Origin: Roseateles koreensis
GTDB lineage: Bacteria; Pseudomonadota; Gammaproteobacteria; Burkholderiales; Burkholderiaceae_C
Assembly: GCF_028595305.1 (NCBI RefSeq)
Contig: NZ_JAQQXS010000019.1
Coordinates: forward strand, 1-64,000
Length of the DNA stretch: 64,000 bases
Reading direction: 5' to 3'
The notes below the pieces were generated by a model, which did no database searches, had not been told where the DNA came from, and saw nothing but the letters and a program-made list of their open reading frames with translations. Position numbers and translations under genes: made by a program. The stretch's first letter is position 1. Every line of letters begins with the position of its first letter. Below are positions 27,202-37,288 of the stretch, piece by piece.

Positions 27202-28536
27202 TCAGTCCTGCCACTCGCGCATTTCGATGAATGCACGTGCCCGCAGGTCCTTGACCCACTCCTGGTAGGCCTCGTCGTATTTCTTCTCGCGCAAGGCGGC
27301 GCGCGCCTGTTCACGCAACTGTTTGGTTTCAATCTCGGCGTTGCGGCGCTCCAGCACCTGGATCAGGTGCATGCCAAAGCGCGACGGCACCGGGCCGGAG
27401 ATGCCGCCCAGTGGCAAAGCATCCATCGCCTGCTCGAATTCAGGCACGAATGCGCCTGGCGACATCCAGCCCAGGTCGCCCCCCTCCTGGGCGCTGCCGT
27501 CTTCGGAGTTTTCACGCGCCACCTTCTCGAAGGTGGTGGAGCCCGCTTCGATCGCCCGCTTGAATTCACTCAGGCGCCGCGCCGCCACTTCGGCCGTCAG
27601 CTGGGCTGAGGGGCGAAGGAGCACGTGGCGGGAATGGGTTTGCACCACCGTGGTCAGGGAGCCGCCCTTGCGCTCAACCACCTTCAGCACATGAAAGCCC
27701 GCACCGGAGTGCAGCAATTCAGGGGCGAGCTGCCCGCTGGTGAGTCCTTTAACCGCCTCCACAAACACATCCGGGAGCCGGCTGGCCGCACGCATGCCAA
27801 TTTCGCCGCCCTTGTCTTTGTTGGCGTCTTCGGAAACCTCACGGGCCACTTTGGCAAAGTCTTCACCCGCCTGCACACGGCTCAGCGCGGCTTGGGCGCG
27901 TGCACGGCGCTCCGCCACCACGGTGTCGGAGGCACCGTCAGGCACGCTGACCAGAATCTGCGCCAAATTCATCTGATCGGCCTGGCTCAGCTTCTCGCGC
28001 TTTTCGTCCAGGTATTTGTCGATGTCGCCATCGGTGATACGGATGCGCCCCTGCACTTCGCGCTCGCGCACGCGCTCAGACATCAGCTGATCGCGCATGG
28101 TCTCGCGGAAAGTGCGGTAGTCCATGCCCTCTTGCTTGAGGCGCTCTTTGAGCTGATCCATGGTCAGCTTGTTCTGCGCGGCCACGTTGGCCACCACGCG
28201 GTCCAGCTCGGGCTCGTCCACCTTGGTGCCGCTTTCGCGCGCATAGGTGACAAGCACGCGGTCTTCGATCAAGGCCTCGATGGCCTGCTTGTGCAGCAGC
28301 TGCATGTCCGGCATGGACTCGCCCTTCTGCCGGGCCTCCTGGCGCAAGCGCTCGGTGCGCTGCACCACCTCGCTGGCGGCCACCACGTCCTGGTTGACCA
28401 CGGCAGCAATGTAGTCCCCCGGAAGCAGGTCGGCAGCCTTGTGCTGGGCCTGCGCCGGCAGACTGGCGAGCCAGCCAACCGCCAACAGGGCGCCCGCGAA
28501 GGTCAGGGACAGAGAACGATGGGACATGTCAGTCAT
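27202..28536 (-). CDS. surA: periplasmic peptidyl-prolyl isomerase/chaperone SurA
   Basis: A 444-residue periplasmic chaperone that escorts outer-membrane proteins to BAM. The signal peptide ends at about residue 31 (LASLPAQAQ). The N-terminal SurA domain ([19 protein letters not shown]) is followed by two parvulin domains, the first around [11 protein letters not shown] and the second around SRHVLLRPS to [20 protein letters not shown] 28536 overlaps the lptD stop; ATG 28527 is an alternative. One operon with lptD and rsmA. Confidence 0.95.
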   Translation of the reverse strand: MTDMSHRSLSLTFAGALLAVGWLASLPAQAQHKAADLLPGDYIAAVVNQDVVAASEVVQRTERLRQEARQKGESMPDMQLLHKQAIEALIEDRVLVTYARESGTKVDEPELDRVVANVAAQNKLTMDQLKERLKQEGMDYRTFRETMRDQLMSERVREREVQGRIRITDGDIDKYLDEKREKLSQADQMNLAQILVSVPDGASDTVVAERRARAQAALSRVQAGEDFAKVAREVSEDANKDKGGEIGMRAASRLPDVFVEAVKGLTSGQLAPELLHSGAGFHVLKVVERKGGSLTTVVQTHSRHVLLRPSAQLTAEVAARRLSEFKRAIEAGSTTFEKVARENSEDGSAQEGGDLGWMSPGAFVPEFEQAMDALPLGGISGPVPSRFGMHLIQVLERRNAEIETKQLREQARAALREKKYDEAYQEWVKDLRARAFIEMREWQD

Positions 28537-31075
28537 AAGAGGCTTCTGGGCTTGCCGAGCGATTGCCGCTCAGCGATCGGTAACCGGGGATATTGTCCCT
28601 CAAGACATTGAGTGCATTGGAGCCCAACTGGGACAAGCCCACAAACTCCATTTGCAGCATCAAACGTGTATTCGCTTCCCTCAAACCGGTGGATTGCCGC
28701 TCAGCGCCGATGCGCAAGATCCAGCAACCGGCGTCGTACTCAACGCCCATCACCGAATCAGTCAGCCGCCGGTCACTCAGGCTGTACTGCACGCGGCCTG
28801 CGCTGTACCAGGCCCCGGAACAGGCTCCGCCACCTGCGTTTTTGCGGGCGATGCGGTCGTCATGGCCGTACAAGGGCCATTGCCAGGCCAACTCCAGCTG
28901 CTCGCTCTGGCCGCGCGCAAGCCGATAGGCGGTGCTGATGGTGCGAAAAGGCCCCGGGGAGTAACGCGCACGCATGACGGTACGCACCGAACGCCCGGCG
29001 TCCGGATTGATCTGCACCGAGCCGTCGGCCCACCATTGGTCCATCACATGCGCGCTGGCCAGCAACAGCAGGTCCGACAGGCGTTGGTCCACCGTGGAGC
29101 CATCCGACGTGAGGCGCTGCGGGTTGAAGAGATAGCGCTGCACGGCCCCCAGGCGCAAGACTTCTTCGCCCTGGCCGGCGTCGATCCAGCGGCTCGACAA
29201 GCCGAAAGTCAGTTGATTGGCGTCATTCACCCGGTCCACGCCTGAGAACTGGTTCTCGGTGTAGATCGAGTCAAAGTTGAAGTCCTTGGGGGCCGAATCA
29301 AAGTTGGGCATGCCGCTCTGGTCGCGGTAGGGCGTGTTGACATACAGCAGCCGCGGCTCCAGCGTTTGCAGGGTGCGGCGGCCGAACAAACTGCTGTCAC
29401 GCTCGAAAACCCAGCCATGGTCCAAGCTGAAGGTAGGGATCGTGCGGTGTGCGGCGCTGCGGCCATCCGTCATGGGCTGATCCAGCGAATACTGCACCGC
29501 ATTGAGCGCCACGCGCGGGATCAGCCACCACGCCGCGCCGCCCATGGGCGCGCTGAGATGCGCGAGCACATGGGCCCGCTGGCCGGTGTAGAGCAAGCCC
29601 GCAGCCTGGTTCTTCAACTGCGCCGGGCTCAGCTGTGCGTTGCTGGGCAGATCGAAGCGGTTGTACTCCATCTCCAGCGCGCCTTCGAGACGCGTGCGGC
29701 GCACCCAGGGCACGAAACCGTCCAGCACCGCGTCGTCAGCGGCCGTGTTGAAGCGCACGCCCAACTGGGGCGAGCGTTGATAAGGCGCATCAAAACTGGC
29801 CAGGGTGTCCGTGCCCTGCAAAACCTGCCAACGCTGCACACGGGCGTAAACATTCGTTTCACCCCAGAGGCCTTCACGGTTACGGTTCAGTTGCAGATCG
29901 GTCAGCAAGAGGCGCTGCGTCTGGCTTTGCATGCGCTTGGGCAGGTCTTTCCAGTACTCGTCGTCCGACACCCGTTCAGCACGCACGCGATAGCGCGAAT
30001 CCAGGGGCGCTTCGCCGTCTTGCAACAGATCCAGCGCCCAACGGCTGCTCTTGGTGGCGCGGTCATTGGGCAAAATTGACCAATTGACTTGCCCGCGATG
30101 CTCCGGCTCCAGGTAGCGGAATTCAGAGTCAAGCCCGACGCCCCGCTGCGTCATGATGAAGGGCGTCAAAGTGGCATCACGCTGCGGCGCGATATTCCAG
30201 TAATAGGGCAGGCCGAACTCAAGGCCGCTGCGGCTGTCGAAGCTGATGTTGGGCGGCAACCAGCCCGACTTGCGTTGCAGCCCCAACGGAAAGCTCATTG
30301 TGGGCGCGCCCAAGATGGGCACGCCGTAAAAGCGCAGCACCGCCCCCGAAGCCACGCCCTCGTTGGCATCCAGATCCATGACCAGCTTGTCGGCCGTGAT
30401 CTGCCAGTCCTGCTGAGGCTTCTCCTCGGTCACCGGGCAACTGCTGTAGCTGCCATTCACCGCACTCATGTGCTTGGCGTCGCTGAAGCTGACGCTGTCG
30501 GCCTTGCCACTCCCGCCGGTCAGCGAGAAAAAATACGTGGGATTGAGAAATTCACCCTCAAACCGGCTGACATACAAACTCAGCGCCGGCCCGCGGAATA
30601 ACGTACCCCCTCGGCTGACCTCAACGTCACCAGTGGCACGCGCCAGATCGTTCACCTGCTCATAGCTCAGCTTTTGCGAGCGCAAGAGCAACTCACCGTA
30701 GCGCAATTCCACATGACCTTCAGCACGCGACTCCTGCGCCACCTGGGTTTGTAGCTTGTCAGCGCTGATCACCAAGGCCTGCCGGTCTGCGGCACCGGGG
30801 CGGTTGATTTTCTTGGAAGCCCGCAAGCGCAAATGCGCACGCGGCGATGCGGGTGGCCGAACCGGCTCGGCTTTGGCGCCCGCCTCGGCCCCTGCTTCGG
30901 CGCCCCCAACTGCACCCACTTCGGCATCTACCTTCACCATTTGCGCCAACACCGCGGCGGGCGCGAACAGGCCCGCCACGCCCAGCGCAAGCATCACGCC
31001 CAAGCTACCCAGCAAGGCGGTGCCAGCCGAGCCCGTTGAACGAGCAGAAAAGTAAGCAATGATGGGGCGCGGCAC
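28529..31075 (-). CDS. lptD: LPS-assembly protein LptD
   Basis: An 848-residue outer-membrane protein that with LptE inserts lipopolysaccharide. A hydrophobic signal segment (GVMLALGVAGLFAPAAVLAQ) is followed by a low-complexity Ala/Gly/Glu linker, the OstA/LptA-like domain (VISADKLQTQVAQESRAEGH, VELRYGELLLRSQKL) and the C-terminal beta-barrel. No ATG fits upstream of the signal peptide except far out in poor sequence; GTG 31075 gives MPRPIIAYFSARS and is preferred, with GTG/ATG near 30994 as the alternative. It is divergent from amgK. Confidence 0.92.
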   Translation of the reverse strand: MPRPIIAYFSARSTGSAGTALLGSLGVMLALGVAGLFAPAAVLAQMVKVDAEVGAVGGAEAGAEAGAKAEPVRPPASPRAHLRLRASKKINRPGAADRQALVISADKLQTQVAQESRAEGHVELRYGELLLRSQKLSYEQVNDLARATGDVEVSRGGTLFRGPALSLYVSRFEGEFLNPTYFFSLTGGSGKADSVSFSDAKHMSAVNGSYSSCPVTEEKPQQDWQITADKLVMDLDANEGVASGAVLRFYGVPILGAPTMSFPLGLQRKSGWLPPNISFDSRSGLEFGLPYYWNIAPQRDATLTPFIMTQRGVGLDSEFRYLEPEHRGQVNWSILPNDRATKSSRWALDLLQDGEAPLDSRYRVRAERVSDDEYWKDLPKRMQSQTQRLLLTDLQLNRNREGLWGETNVYARVQRWQVLQGTDTLASFDAPYQRSPQLGVRFNTAADDAVLDGFVPWVRRTRLEGALEMEYNRFDLPSNAQLSPAQLKNQAAGLLYTGQRAHVLAHLSAPMGGAAWWLIPRVALNAVQYSLDQPMTDGRSAAHRTIPTFSLDHGWVFERDSSLFGRRTLQTLEPRLLYVNTPYRDQSGMPNFDSAPKDFNFDSIYTENQFSGVDRVNDANQLTFGLSSRWIDAGQGEEVLRLGAVQRYLFNPQRLTSDGSTVDQRLSDLLLLASAHVMDQWWADGSVQINPDAGRSVRTVMRARYSPGPFRTISTAYRLARGQSEQLELAWQWPLYGHDDRIARKNAGGGACSGAWYSAGRVQYSLSDRRLTDSVMGVEYDAGCWILRIGAERQSTGLREANTRLMLQMEFVGLSQLGSNALNVLRDNIPGYRSLSGNRSASPEASYD

Positions 31076-31256
31076 AGCGGGGCAGGCGTCTTCTTGAAAT
31101 GTGTTGCAGGCAGCGCAGCGCGAACAGCAGCAATGCCCTGCAGCCCAACGCCGAGCACGGGGCTCGCGGTTTGTAAAATCCATTATCCATGAGACCCGCT
31201 GCACGCCGCATGCATCACGCCGCGCCCACCTGACGACTTCACCACGCCCACTCCGC

Positions 31257-32321
31257 ATGAACCCCATCACCTGGCCGACCCCGCAACGCGCCCAAGACTT
31301 CCAGACCTGGCTTGCGCCTTTGATTGGCCCCTTCAAACTGGACGCCGCCACGGTGCGAGAAGCCAGTGCCGATGCCAGCAGCCGGCGCTATCTGCGCGTG
31401 TCAACCCTGGAGGGCGACAGCTTCATCGTGATGGATGCGCCGCCGGAAACCAACAACCCGCAGCCCTTCCTGCAAGTGGCCGAGCAAATGCGGCAGTGCG
31501 GCCTGCACGTACCCACCATCGAGGCAGTGGACGCGCAACTCGGCTTCCTGCTGCTGAGCGACCTGGGCGATCAACCCTATTTGCAAGCCTTGCTGGCGAC
31601 CCAGGCCACCAGCAATCACGCCGAAGCCAACCGGCTGATGCGCGACGCCACCCAGGCTCTGCTGAAATGGCAAAGCAAGGGCGATGCCGAGCGTCTGCCC
31701 GTTTTTGACGAAAGCTTTGTGCGCCGCGAGCTCCACCTCTTCAAGGAATGGTGTGTCGAGCGCGAGTTCGGCCAGCAATGGAGCGAGTTGCAATGCAAGT
31801 GGTGGGACCACAGCTGCCAAGTGCTGGTGGACAACATCGCCGCGCAGCCCTTCGTCCCCATGCACCGCGACTTCATGCCCCGCAATCTCATGGTGTGCAG
31901 CGAAGCGGCTGGCGGCAATCCCGGCGTGCTCGATTTTCAGGATGCGGTGAAAGGCCCCGTCAGCTACGACCTAGCCTCGCTGCTGCGCGACACCTTCATC
32001 TCCTGGGAAGAAGAGCAGGAGTTGGACTGGGCCATCCGCTACTGGGAGCAGGCGCGCAAATTGGGCGTTCCGGTGAATGAAGACTTCGGCACCTTCTGGC
32101 AACAGCTGGAATGGACTGGCCTGCAACGCCACCTGAAGATTCTGGGTCTGTTCTGCCGCCTCAAAATCCGCGACGGCAAGCCCCGCTATGCCGAGGACCT
32201 GCCGCGTTACTTCGCCTACGCCATCAAGGTCAGCACCCGCTATGTGCAGTTGTCTCCCTTGACCCACCTGCTGCAAGACTTGCAGGGCACGATGGTGGAA
32301 ACCGGGTTCACACTGCGTTAA
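31257..32321 (+). CDS. amgK: AmgK-like N-acetylmuramate/N-acetylglucosamine kinase
   Basis: A 354-residue aminoglycoside-phosphotransferase-fold kinase. The catalytic loop is MHRDFMPRNLMV (Brenner-type HxDxxxxN) and the metal site LDFQDAVKGPVSYDLASLLRD follows. Homologues beside lptD phosphorylate MurNAc and GlcNAc at the anomeric position in cell-wall recycling. The usual partner murU (uridylyltransferase) would be expected directly downstream but is not there; a convergent M20 peptidase gene occupies that side. Function is by context and family. Confidence 0.85.
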   Translation: MNPITWPTPQRAQDFQTWLAPLIGPFKLDAATVREASADASSRRYLRVSTLEGDSFIVMDAPPETNNPQPFLQVAEQMRQCGLHVPTIEAVDAQLGFLLLSDLGDQPYLQALLATQATSNHAEANRLMRDATQALLKWQSKGDAERLPVFDESFVRRELHLFKEWCVEREFGQQWSELQCKWWDHSCQVLVDNIAAQPFVPMHRDFMPRNLMVCSEAAGGNPGVLDFQDAVKGPVSYDLASLLRDTFISWEEEQELDWAIRYWEQARKLGVPVNEDFGTFWQQLEWTGLQRHLKILGLFCRLKIRDGKPRYAEDLPRYFAYAIKVSTRYVQLSPLTHLLQDLQGTMVETGFTLR

Positions 32322-32357
32322 GAAAGTTCAGCAGCCAAGTAGCCAAGTAGCCGGCAA

Positions 32358-32378
32358 GGCGGGCCGCAACAGCCCGCC
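32358..32378. terminator. hairpin between convergent genes
   Basis: GGCGGGC (32358-32364), 7-nt loop, GCCCGCC (32372-32378), in the 69-bp gap between amgK and the M20 peptidase. No T run on either side. Just upstream is a short direct repeat GCCAAGTA GCCAAGTA. Confidence 0.5.
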
Positions 32379-32390
32379 AGCGGCACCAAC

Positions 32391-33866
32391 TCAGGGGTGC
32401 GCCGCCATGATCTGCGCCACCGCCGCTGTGAGCCGCTTGCCGTAGGGCACATGCAAGAACTCATTCGGGCCGTGGGCATTACTCTTGGGGCCCAACACGC
32501 CGCACACCACCATCTGCGCGGCCGGAAAGCCTTTTTGCAGCATGCTCATCAAGGGGATCGTGCCCCCCTGGCCGATATAGCCCACTGGCGCGCCAAAATG
32601 GGCCTGACTGGCCTCGTTCAAGGCGGTGCTGAGCCAGGGCGTCAGGTCCGGCGTGTTCCAGCCAGTGGCGCCGTATGCGCCTGCGCGGCCGTCTGGCACA
32701 AACGTCACTTTGGCGTTGTAAGGGGCGTTGTCTTCCAGCAAAGCCTTCAAGCGCAGCGCGGCCTCGTTGCCATCGATCAAGGGCGGCAGACGCAGCGACA
32801 GTTTGAAGGCCGTGAAGGGGCGCAGCACATTGCCCGCACTCTTCATCTCCGGGAAGCCATCCACCCCCGTCACCGACAGCGTGGGCCGCCAAGTGCGGTT
32901 CAGCAGCACATCGACCGGTTGATCCGACATCGGCAGCACCGGGCCACCATCGGCTCCGCAGGCCCAGGGCAGGCGCTTGTACACCTCGTCCTTCAAGATG
33001 GCCGCCGTGGCCCGCGCCTGCTCGACGCGGTTGGCCGGGATGTCGCAATGGAAGCTCTCGGGCAGCAGGCGCCCCGTCTTGGAGTCCTCCAGGCGGTCCA
33101 AAACCTGGCGCAGGATGCGAAAGCTCGATGGCACCACGCCCGACCCATCGCCGGAGTGAATGCCTTCGGTCAGCACCTCAACCTTCAAGACGCCACTCAC
33201 CATGCCGCGCAGGCTGGTCGTTAGCCACAACTGCTCGTAATCGCCGGCGCCGGAATCCAGGCAGACCACCAGAGACACTTGGCCCAGGCGCTCCTTCAAT
33301 GCGTCGATGTAAGCCGGCAGGTCGTAGGAGCCGCTTTCTTCGCAGGTCTCGATCAAACCCACGCAGCGCGGGCGCGGAATGCCCTGTTTGTCCAGCGCCA
33401 TGATTGCGGTGAGCGAGGCGTAAACGGCGTAACCGTCGTCGGCGCCACCGCGGCCGTACAGCTTGCCGTCTTCGTATTTAGGTGTCCAGGGGCCGAGATC
33501 GTTACGCCAGCCGCTGAACTCGGGCTGCTTGTCCAGATGGCCGTAGAGCAGGATGGTGTCGTTGCACTCGGCTTTGGTTGCGGGCACCTCGAAAAAGATC
33601 ACCGGCGTGCGGCCTTCGAGGCGCACCACTTCCAGCTTCAGCCCCGGCACCTTTTTGCTCTCGACCCAAGTCGCAGCGTCACGCAGGACTTTTTCGATAT
33701 ACCCATTGGCCGCCCAATCAGCGTCAAACATCGGACTCTTGGCCGGGATCGCGATGTACTGGGTCAGTGCGGGGACAATTTCTTCATCCCAGACCCGGGC
33801 GGCAAATTCGCCCAGCGCCGTCGTTTGTTCGGTGGGCAGAGCGGGGTGAGGCAGGCGTGCATTCAT
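32391..33866 (-). CDS. M20 family metallopeptidase (dipeptidase-like)
   Basis: A 491-residue cytosolic zinc peptidase of the M20/ArgE-CPG2 group. The metal-binding residues are visible as the histidine in ILLYGHLDKQPE, the bridging aspartate in LYGRGGADDGYA and the paired glutamates in LIETCEESGSYD. A dimerisation domain is inserted after about residue 205. No signal peptide. ATG 33866 follows an AGGA box; an upstream start at 33920 lacks one. Such enzymes cleave dipeptides or N-acylated amino acids; a role in peptide recycling next to amgK is only a guess. Confidence 0.88.
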   Translation of the reverse strand: MNARLPHPALPTEQTTALGEFAARVWDEEIVPALTQYIAIPAKSPMFDADWAANGYIEKVLRDAATWVESKKVPGLKLEVVRLEGRTPVIFFEVPATKAECNDTILLYGHLDKQPEFSGWRNDLGPWTPKYEDGKLYGRGGADDGYAVYASLTAIMALDKQGIPRPRCVGLIETCEESGSYDLPAYIDALKERLGQVSLVVCLDSGAGDYEQLWLTTSLRGMVSGVLKVEVLTEGIHSGDGSGVVPSSFRILRQVLDRLEDSKTGRLLPESFHCDIPANRVEQARATAAILKDEVYKRLPWACGADGGPVLPMSDQPVDVLLNRTWRPTLSVTGVDGFPEMKSAGNVLRPFTAFKLSLRLPPLIDGNEAALRLKALLEDNAPYNAKVTFVPDGRAGAYGATGWNTPDLTPWLSTALNEASQAHFGAPVGYIGQGGTIPLMSMLQKGFPAAQMVVCGVLGPKSNAHGPNEFLHVPYGKRLTAAVAQIMAAHP

Positions 33867-33950
33867 GAGGGTTCCTCGCTGATGGCGGGCTTGGCAGTGT
33901 GTGGCCCGCACGGGGTTCATGCGGGCCAGCGACGTTCGGGAACCCTGAGT

Positions 33951-34814
33951 TTAAAACTTCTCGGCCAACCAAGCCTGCAAGTCAGCAAAGACCAACTCCC
34001 GTTCCGGCTCGTTGAAGATTTCGTGGAAAAGCCCGTCAAAACAATGGTGCCGCACCACCGCTGGCGAGGCGTTGGCCGCAAATTCAGCACTGCCGGAGGG
34101 GGCAACGCATTGGTCGCTACCGGCCCACAACAACAAGGTCGGCACCACCCAGGTTTCGGCATGCTGTCGGACCAACTCACCGGCGTCGACGATCATGCGC
34201 GCCAAGCTGGGCGTGATGCGGTCATGTACCAGCGGGTCTTCCTCATAGGCGCGAACAACGGCAGCATCGCGTGAAATCCACGCGGTCTTCAAACCATTGC
34301 CCACGGCCAAGTGCGGCGCCAACGTAACGCCCAGCATCAACTGCAAGCGCTGAAACCAACTCATGCCGGGATCCAGCGCCGGGCTGCTCAGGACCAGTCC
34401 ATCCACCGGGCGAAACCATGCCGGCAAATCTCCCGCGCTGCTGGCCGCCAGCCCACCCGCGACAAAGCGGGAGGCCACCAGGCCGCCCATGCTGTGCCCC
34501 AGCAGAATCTGCGCCCCCGCGCCCAGAACCGGGTCGGCGCGCAGTTCATCAATCACCAACGCCAGGTCTTGCATATAGCGCGCGTCACCGGGAATGTCAC
34601 CCCGCGGCCCGCCCGAGGCCCCATGGCCGCGCTGGTCAAAGCCCACCACATGCCACCCCCACTGATTGAGCCGGGCCGCCACGGCCTCATAACGCCCAAT
34701 ATGCTCGCCCAAACCATGGACGATCAAAACCGTGCCACGCGCAGGCTCCAAGCCGGGCTTGCTCCATTGCCGCCAATGGAGTGGCAGGCCGTCATCAGTT
34801 CTGAGAGTACGCAT
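33951..34814 (-). CDS. alpha/beta hydrolase, monoglyceride lipase/lysophospholipase type
   Basis: A 287-residue serine hydrolase. The oxyanion region is VHGLGEHIGRYE, the nucleophile S108 sits in GHSMGG, the acid is the aspartate of LLLWAGSDQCVAP and the base the histidine of FDGLFHEIFNE. This is the Hydrolase_4 pattern of bacterial monoacylglycerol lipases and PldB. No signal peptide. ATG 34814 matches the family N-terminus. It is divergent from the dienoyl-CoA isomerase gene, which fits fatty-acid use. Confidence 0.88.
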   Translation of the reverse strand: MRTLRTDDGLPLHWRQWSKPGLEPARGTVLIVHGLGEHIGRYEAVAARLNQWGWHVVGFDQRGHGASGGPRGDIPGDARYMQDLALVIDELRADPVLGAGAQILLGHSMGGLVASRFVAGGLAASSAGDLPAWFRPVDGLVLSSPALDPGMSWFQRLQLMLGVTLAPHLAVGNGLKTAWISRDAAVVRAYEEDPLVHDRITPSLARMIVDAGELVRQHAETWVVPTLLLWAGSDQCVAPSGSAEFAANASPAVVRHHCFDGLFHEIFNEPERELVFADLQAWLAEKF

Positions 34815-34981
34815 GCGCCGAGTGTAGGCAGCCGCAGCACCTGCAGACCCGAGGGCTTGCCCGCATCCTGCCTGTGCAGAAATGTCACACACGTGAAGGC
34901 TGCGCCGGGCAATGCCGGGTAGGCTTGCTGCTGAGGCGGTACATCGCCATTCATCCGCATGAGAAACAGAAAGTTCACCCC

Positions 34982-35815
34982 ATGAATGATTTTTTCAAAC
35001 TGACCGTTGACGATCAAGCCATTGCCCATTTGCAGCTAACACGCCCGGAGCAGTTGAACACCATGTCGCCCGCTTTTTTCCCTGCCCTGCGGGACGCGGT
35101 TCGCGGCCTGCACGACAGTGGCGACGCCCGCGTGCTGGTGATCTCATCCACCGGCAAGCACTTCAGCGCCGGCATGGCCCTGGACACATTCGCCTCGCAA
35201 GACGCCAAACTGGACACCAGCAATGCCCGCGCTCGCCTGAATTTTCAAGCCACGCTGCGTCAGTTGATGGATTGCTTCACGGCGCTGGATGAAGCGCGGT
35301 TTCCGGTCCTGTGCGCGGTGCAGGGTGGATGCATCGGCGGTGCGCTCGATCTGGCTGCCGCTTGTGATATGCGTTATGCCACGGCCGAAGCGTTCTTCTG
35401 CGTGCAAGAAATCCAGATCGGCATGACGGCTGATCTCGGCGTACTGCAGCGTCTGCAGCAGATCATCCCCGCCGGGCTGGCCCGAGAAATGGCCTACACA
35501 GGCGAACGTTTGAGCGCCGAGCGCGCACTCGCCGCCGGCTTGGTGAATGCGGTTCTGCCCGATGCCGAGGCCCTGCTGGCGCACGTGATGACGGTGGCCC
35601 GCCAGATTGCCGGCAAATCACCGCTGGCCATCACCGGCAGCAAAATGGCCCTGAACCATGCCCGCGACCACGGCGTGGCCGATTCGCTGGCCCAGATGTG
35701 CCTGCTGCAAAGCGCCATCTTCGACACCGAAGAAATGGCACGCGCCATCATGGCCTGGCAGCTCAAAAAGCCCGGTGAATTCAAACCGCTAGCCCCCATT
35801 GAACGAGTAGGCTGA
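34982..35815 (+). CDS. delta3,5-delta2,4-dienoyl-CoA isomerase-like crotonase
   Basis: A 277-residue crotonase. The oxyanion-hole segments are GKHFSAGMAL (58-67) and GGCIGGALDLAAACD (115-129). D123, E143 and D151 have the spacing (20 and 8 residues) of the three catalytic acids of dienoyl-CoA isomerase (ECH1), and the context EIQIGMTADLGVLQRL matches that family rather than hydratases, which carry two glutamates. The enzyme would shift double bonds during oxidation of unsaturated fatty acids. ATG 34982; no strong Shine-Dalgarno. Confidence 0.85.
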   Translation: MNDFFKLTVDDQAIAHLQLTRPEQLNTMSPAFFPALRDAVRGLHDSGDARVLVISSTGKHFSAGMALDTFASQDAKLDTSNARARLNFQATLRQLMDCFTALDEARFPVLCAVQGGCIGGALDLAAACDMRYATAEAFFCVQEIQIGMTADLGVLQRLQQIIPAGLAREMAYTGERLSAERALAAGLVNAVLPDAEALLAHVMTVARQIAGKSPLAITGSKMALNHARDHGVADSLAQMCLLQSAIFDTEEMARAIMAWQLKKPGEFKPLAPIERVG

Positions 35816-35869
35816 CGATTCAGCAAGGCGTCATCCAGGCGCCCTACACTGCCTCTTCAGTTTCACCCG

Positions 35870-37207
35870 ATGCCCCGCATGAAGCCGCTGCTAACGCTGA
35901 CCCTCACCTTGCTGCTGACCGCCTGTGCCGGCCCGAAGTACACGGTGGACGACGGCCGCAAAGTGGATGAGGCCTTGCTGGCCAACATTCGCACCTACGG
36001 GGCCGGTGAGCAAAGCCTGCGCCCCGCCATCGCCCGCACTGCCGCCCTGCACGACCCGGGGTGCGACAAACAATGGGAACTGCCCTTTGCCGTTGCCACT
36101 GCTTACGGCTGGGCCGAGAACGATCGCGTGGCCTGGGTACGCGGCCTCGGCGTGGATGAACGCCTGACGGTGGTGGCCGTGGCGGCTGGCGCGCCGATGG
36201 TGCCGGGCGACAAGCTCAGCGCCATCCGCGGGCAAAGGGACGACAACAGTGAAAAACTGCTTGCCAATCTAGCGGAAGCCCGTGACCAAGGTAAGCCCTT
36301 CGGCATCAGCCTGGTCAATGGCCGCACCCTCACCATCACGCCGTTTGAGGTATGCCGCGGCTACACCCGCCTGGCCCCGCCCAACACGCCCGAGGTGCAG
36401 GACTACCACTGGCTGCTGAGCCTGCACCCATTGGAGATCATTCAAGCCGCGCCAACCCAGGACGAGGCATTGTGGGCCGTGCTCTGGACCCAAGGCCTGT
36501 CGGAAGAAGGCGGCCTGCGTATGAAGGCCTACCACTACGGCACCCAGATCGTGGGCACGCTGTACAACCTGGCAACCCTCGCCACGGGCCTGCGGGGTGC
36601 CGCGCTGGCGGCCGAAGCCGCGGTCAACGCAGCCAAGAGCGCCGCCAGCTCGGTGGCCAGCGAACTGCTCAAGCAACAGTTGATCGAGCAGGGGAAAAAC
36701 CTGGCCGCACAAAAAATTCGCGACGGCCTCAGCGACGCCGCCCAACAACTGAGCAAGCAGCAACTGATGAACTCGCTGCAAGCGGTGGCCGCCAATCGCT
36801 CCAGCCTGTTCGGCGTGGCGCGGGTGGGTGCGACGGTGTTTGACCGAGCGGACCAATGGGCGTTTGAGCACGCCATCCAACTGGGTGCCGACCCCCTTGC
36901 TGGATTCACCCTGCACCAGAAGTTGATCGAGCGGAATCTGGTCAGCAACGGCCTGGTCTTTGACGTCGAGCGCCTCAGCGCCATCAACAAGATCGCCGAA
37001 GCCAAAGGCCTGGGCGCTGAAGTGCAGGCCATTTTGAGGGGCGTGCGGCCCGACGATCTTGCACAAGACATTGAGACCATGCCCCTGGCCAGCGCGCCAC
37101 AGGCTTTCTCCTATGAAAGCGCCAGTGACCCGGGCAGCAGCCGCTTTGCACGCGGCCTGGTGAACGCGATGCTGGACATTCCTCTGGAATCAGGAAAGCG
37201 GCCATGA
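35870..37207 (+). CDS. predicted lipoprotein of unknown function
   Basis: A 445-residue lipoprotein: signal peptide with lipobox LLTAC and C19 (ATG 35870; ATG 35879 possible), so membrane-anchored in the periplasm. No known domain is recognised. Residues about 55-200 are mixed alpha/beta with CDKQWELPFAVATAYGW; residues about 235-305 are a long alanine/glutamine-rich helical stretch (AAEAAVNAAKSAASSVASEL) that could be an amphipathic or coiled segment. The MORN-repeat gene follows in the same direction about 80 bp later, suggesting an envelope pair. Function unknown. Confidence 0.7.
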   Translation: MPRMKPLLTLTLTLLLTACAGPKYTVDDGRKVDEALLANIRTYGAGEQSLRPAIARTAALHDPGCDKQWELPFAVATAYGWAENDRVAWVRGLGVDERLTVVAVAAGAPMVPGDKLSAIRGQRDDNSEKLLANLAEARDQGKPFGISLVNGRTLTITPFEVCRGYTRLAPPNTPEVQDYHWLLSLHPLEIIQAAPTQDEALWAVLWTQGLSEEGGLRMKAYHYGTQIVGTLYNLATLATGLRGAALAAEAAVNAAKSAASSVASELLKQQLIEQGKNLAAQKIRDGLSDAAQQLSKQQLMNSLQAVAANRSSLFGVARVGATVFDRADQWAFEHAIQLGADPLAGFTLHQKLIERNLVSNGLVFDVERLSAINKIAEAKGLGAEVQAILRGVRPDDLAQDIETMPLASAPQAFSYESASDPGSSRFARGLVNAMLDIPLESGKRP

Positions 37208-37288
37208 GCGACCGCCCTTCGCGCGCCAGCATTGCACCCGTCACCTCCGCTTGAATCGGACGTTTGCCCCACGAGGATTGCCCCCATC

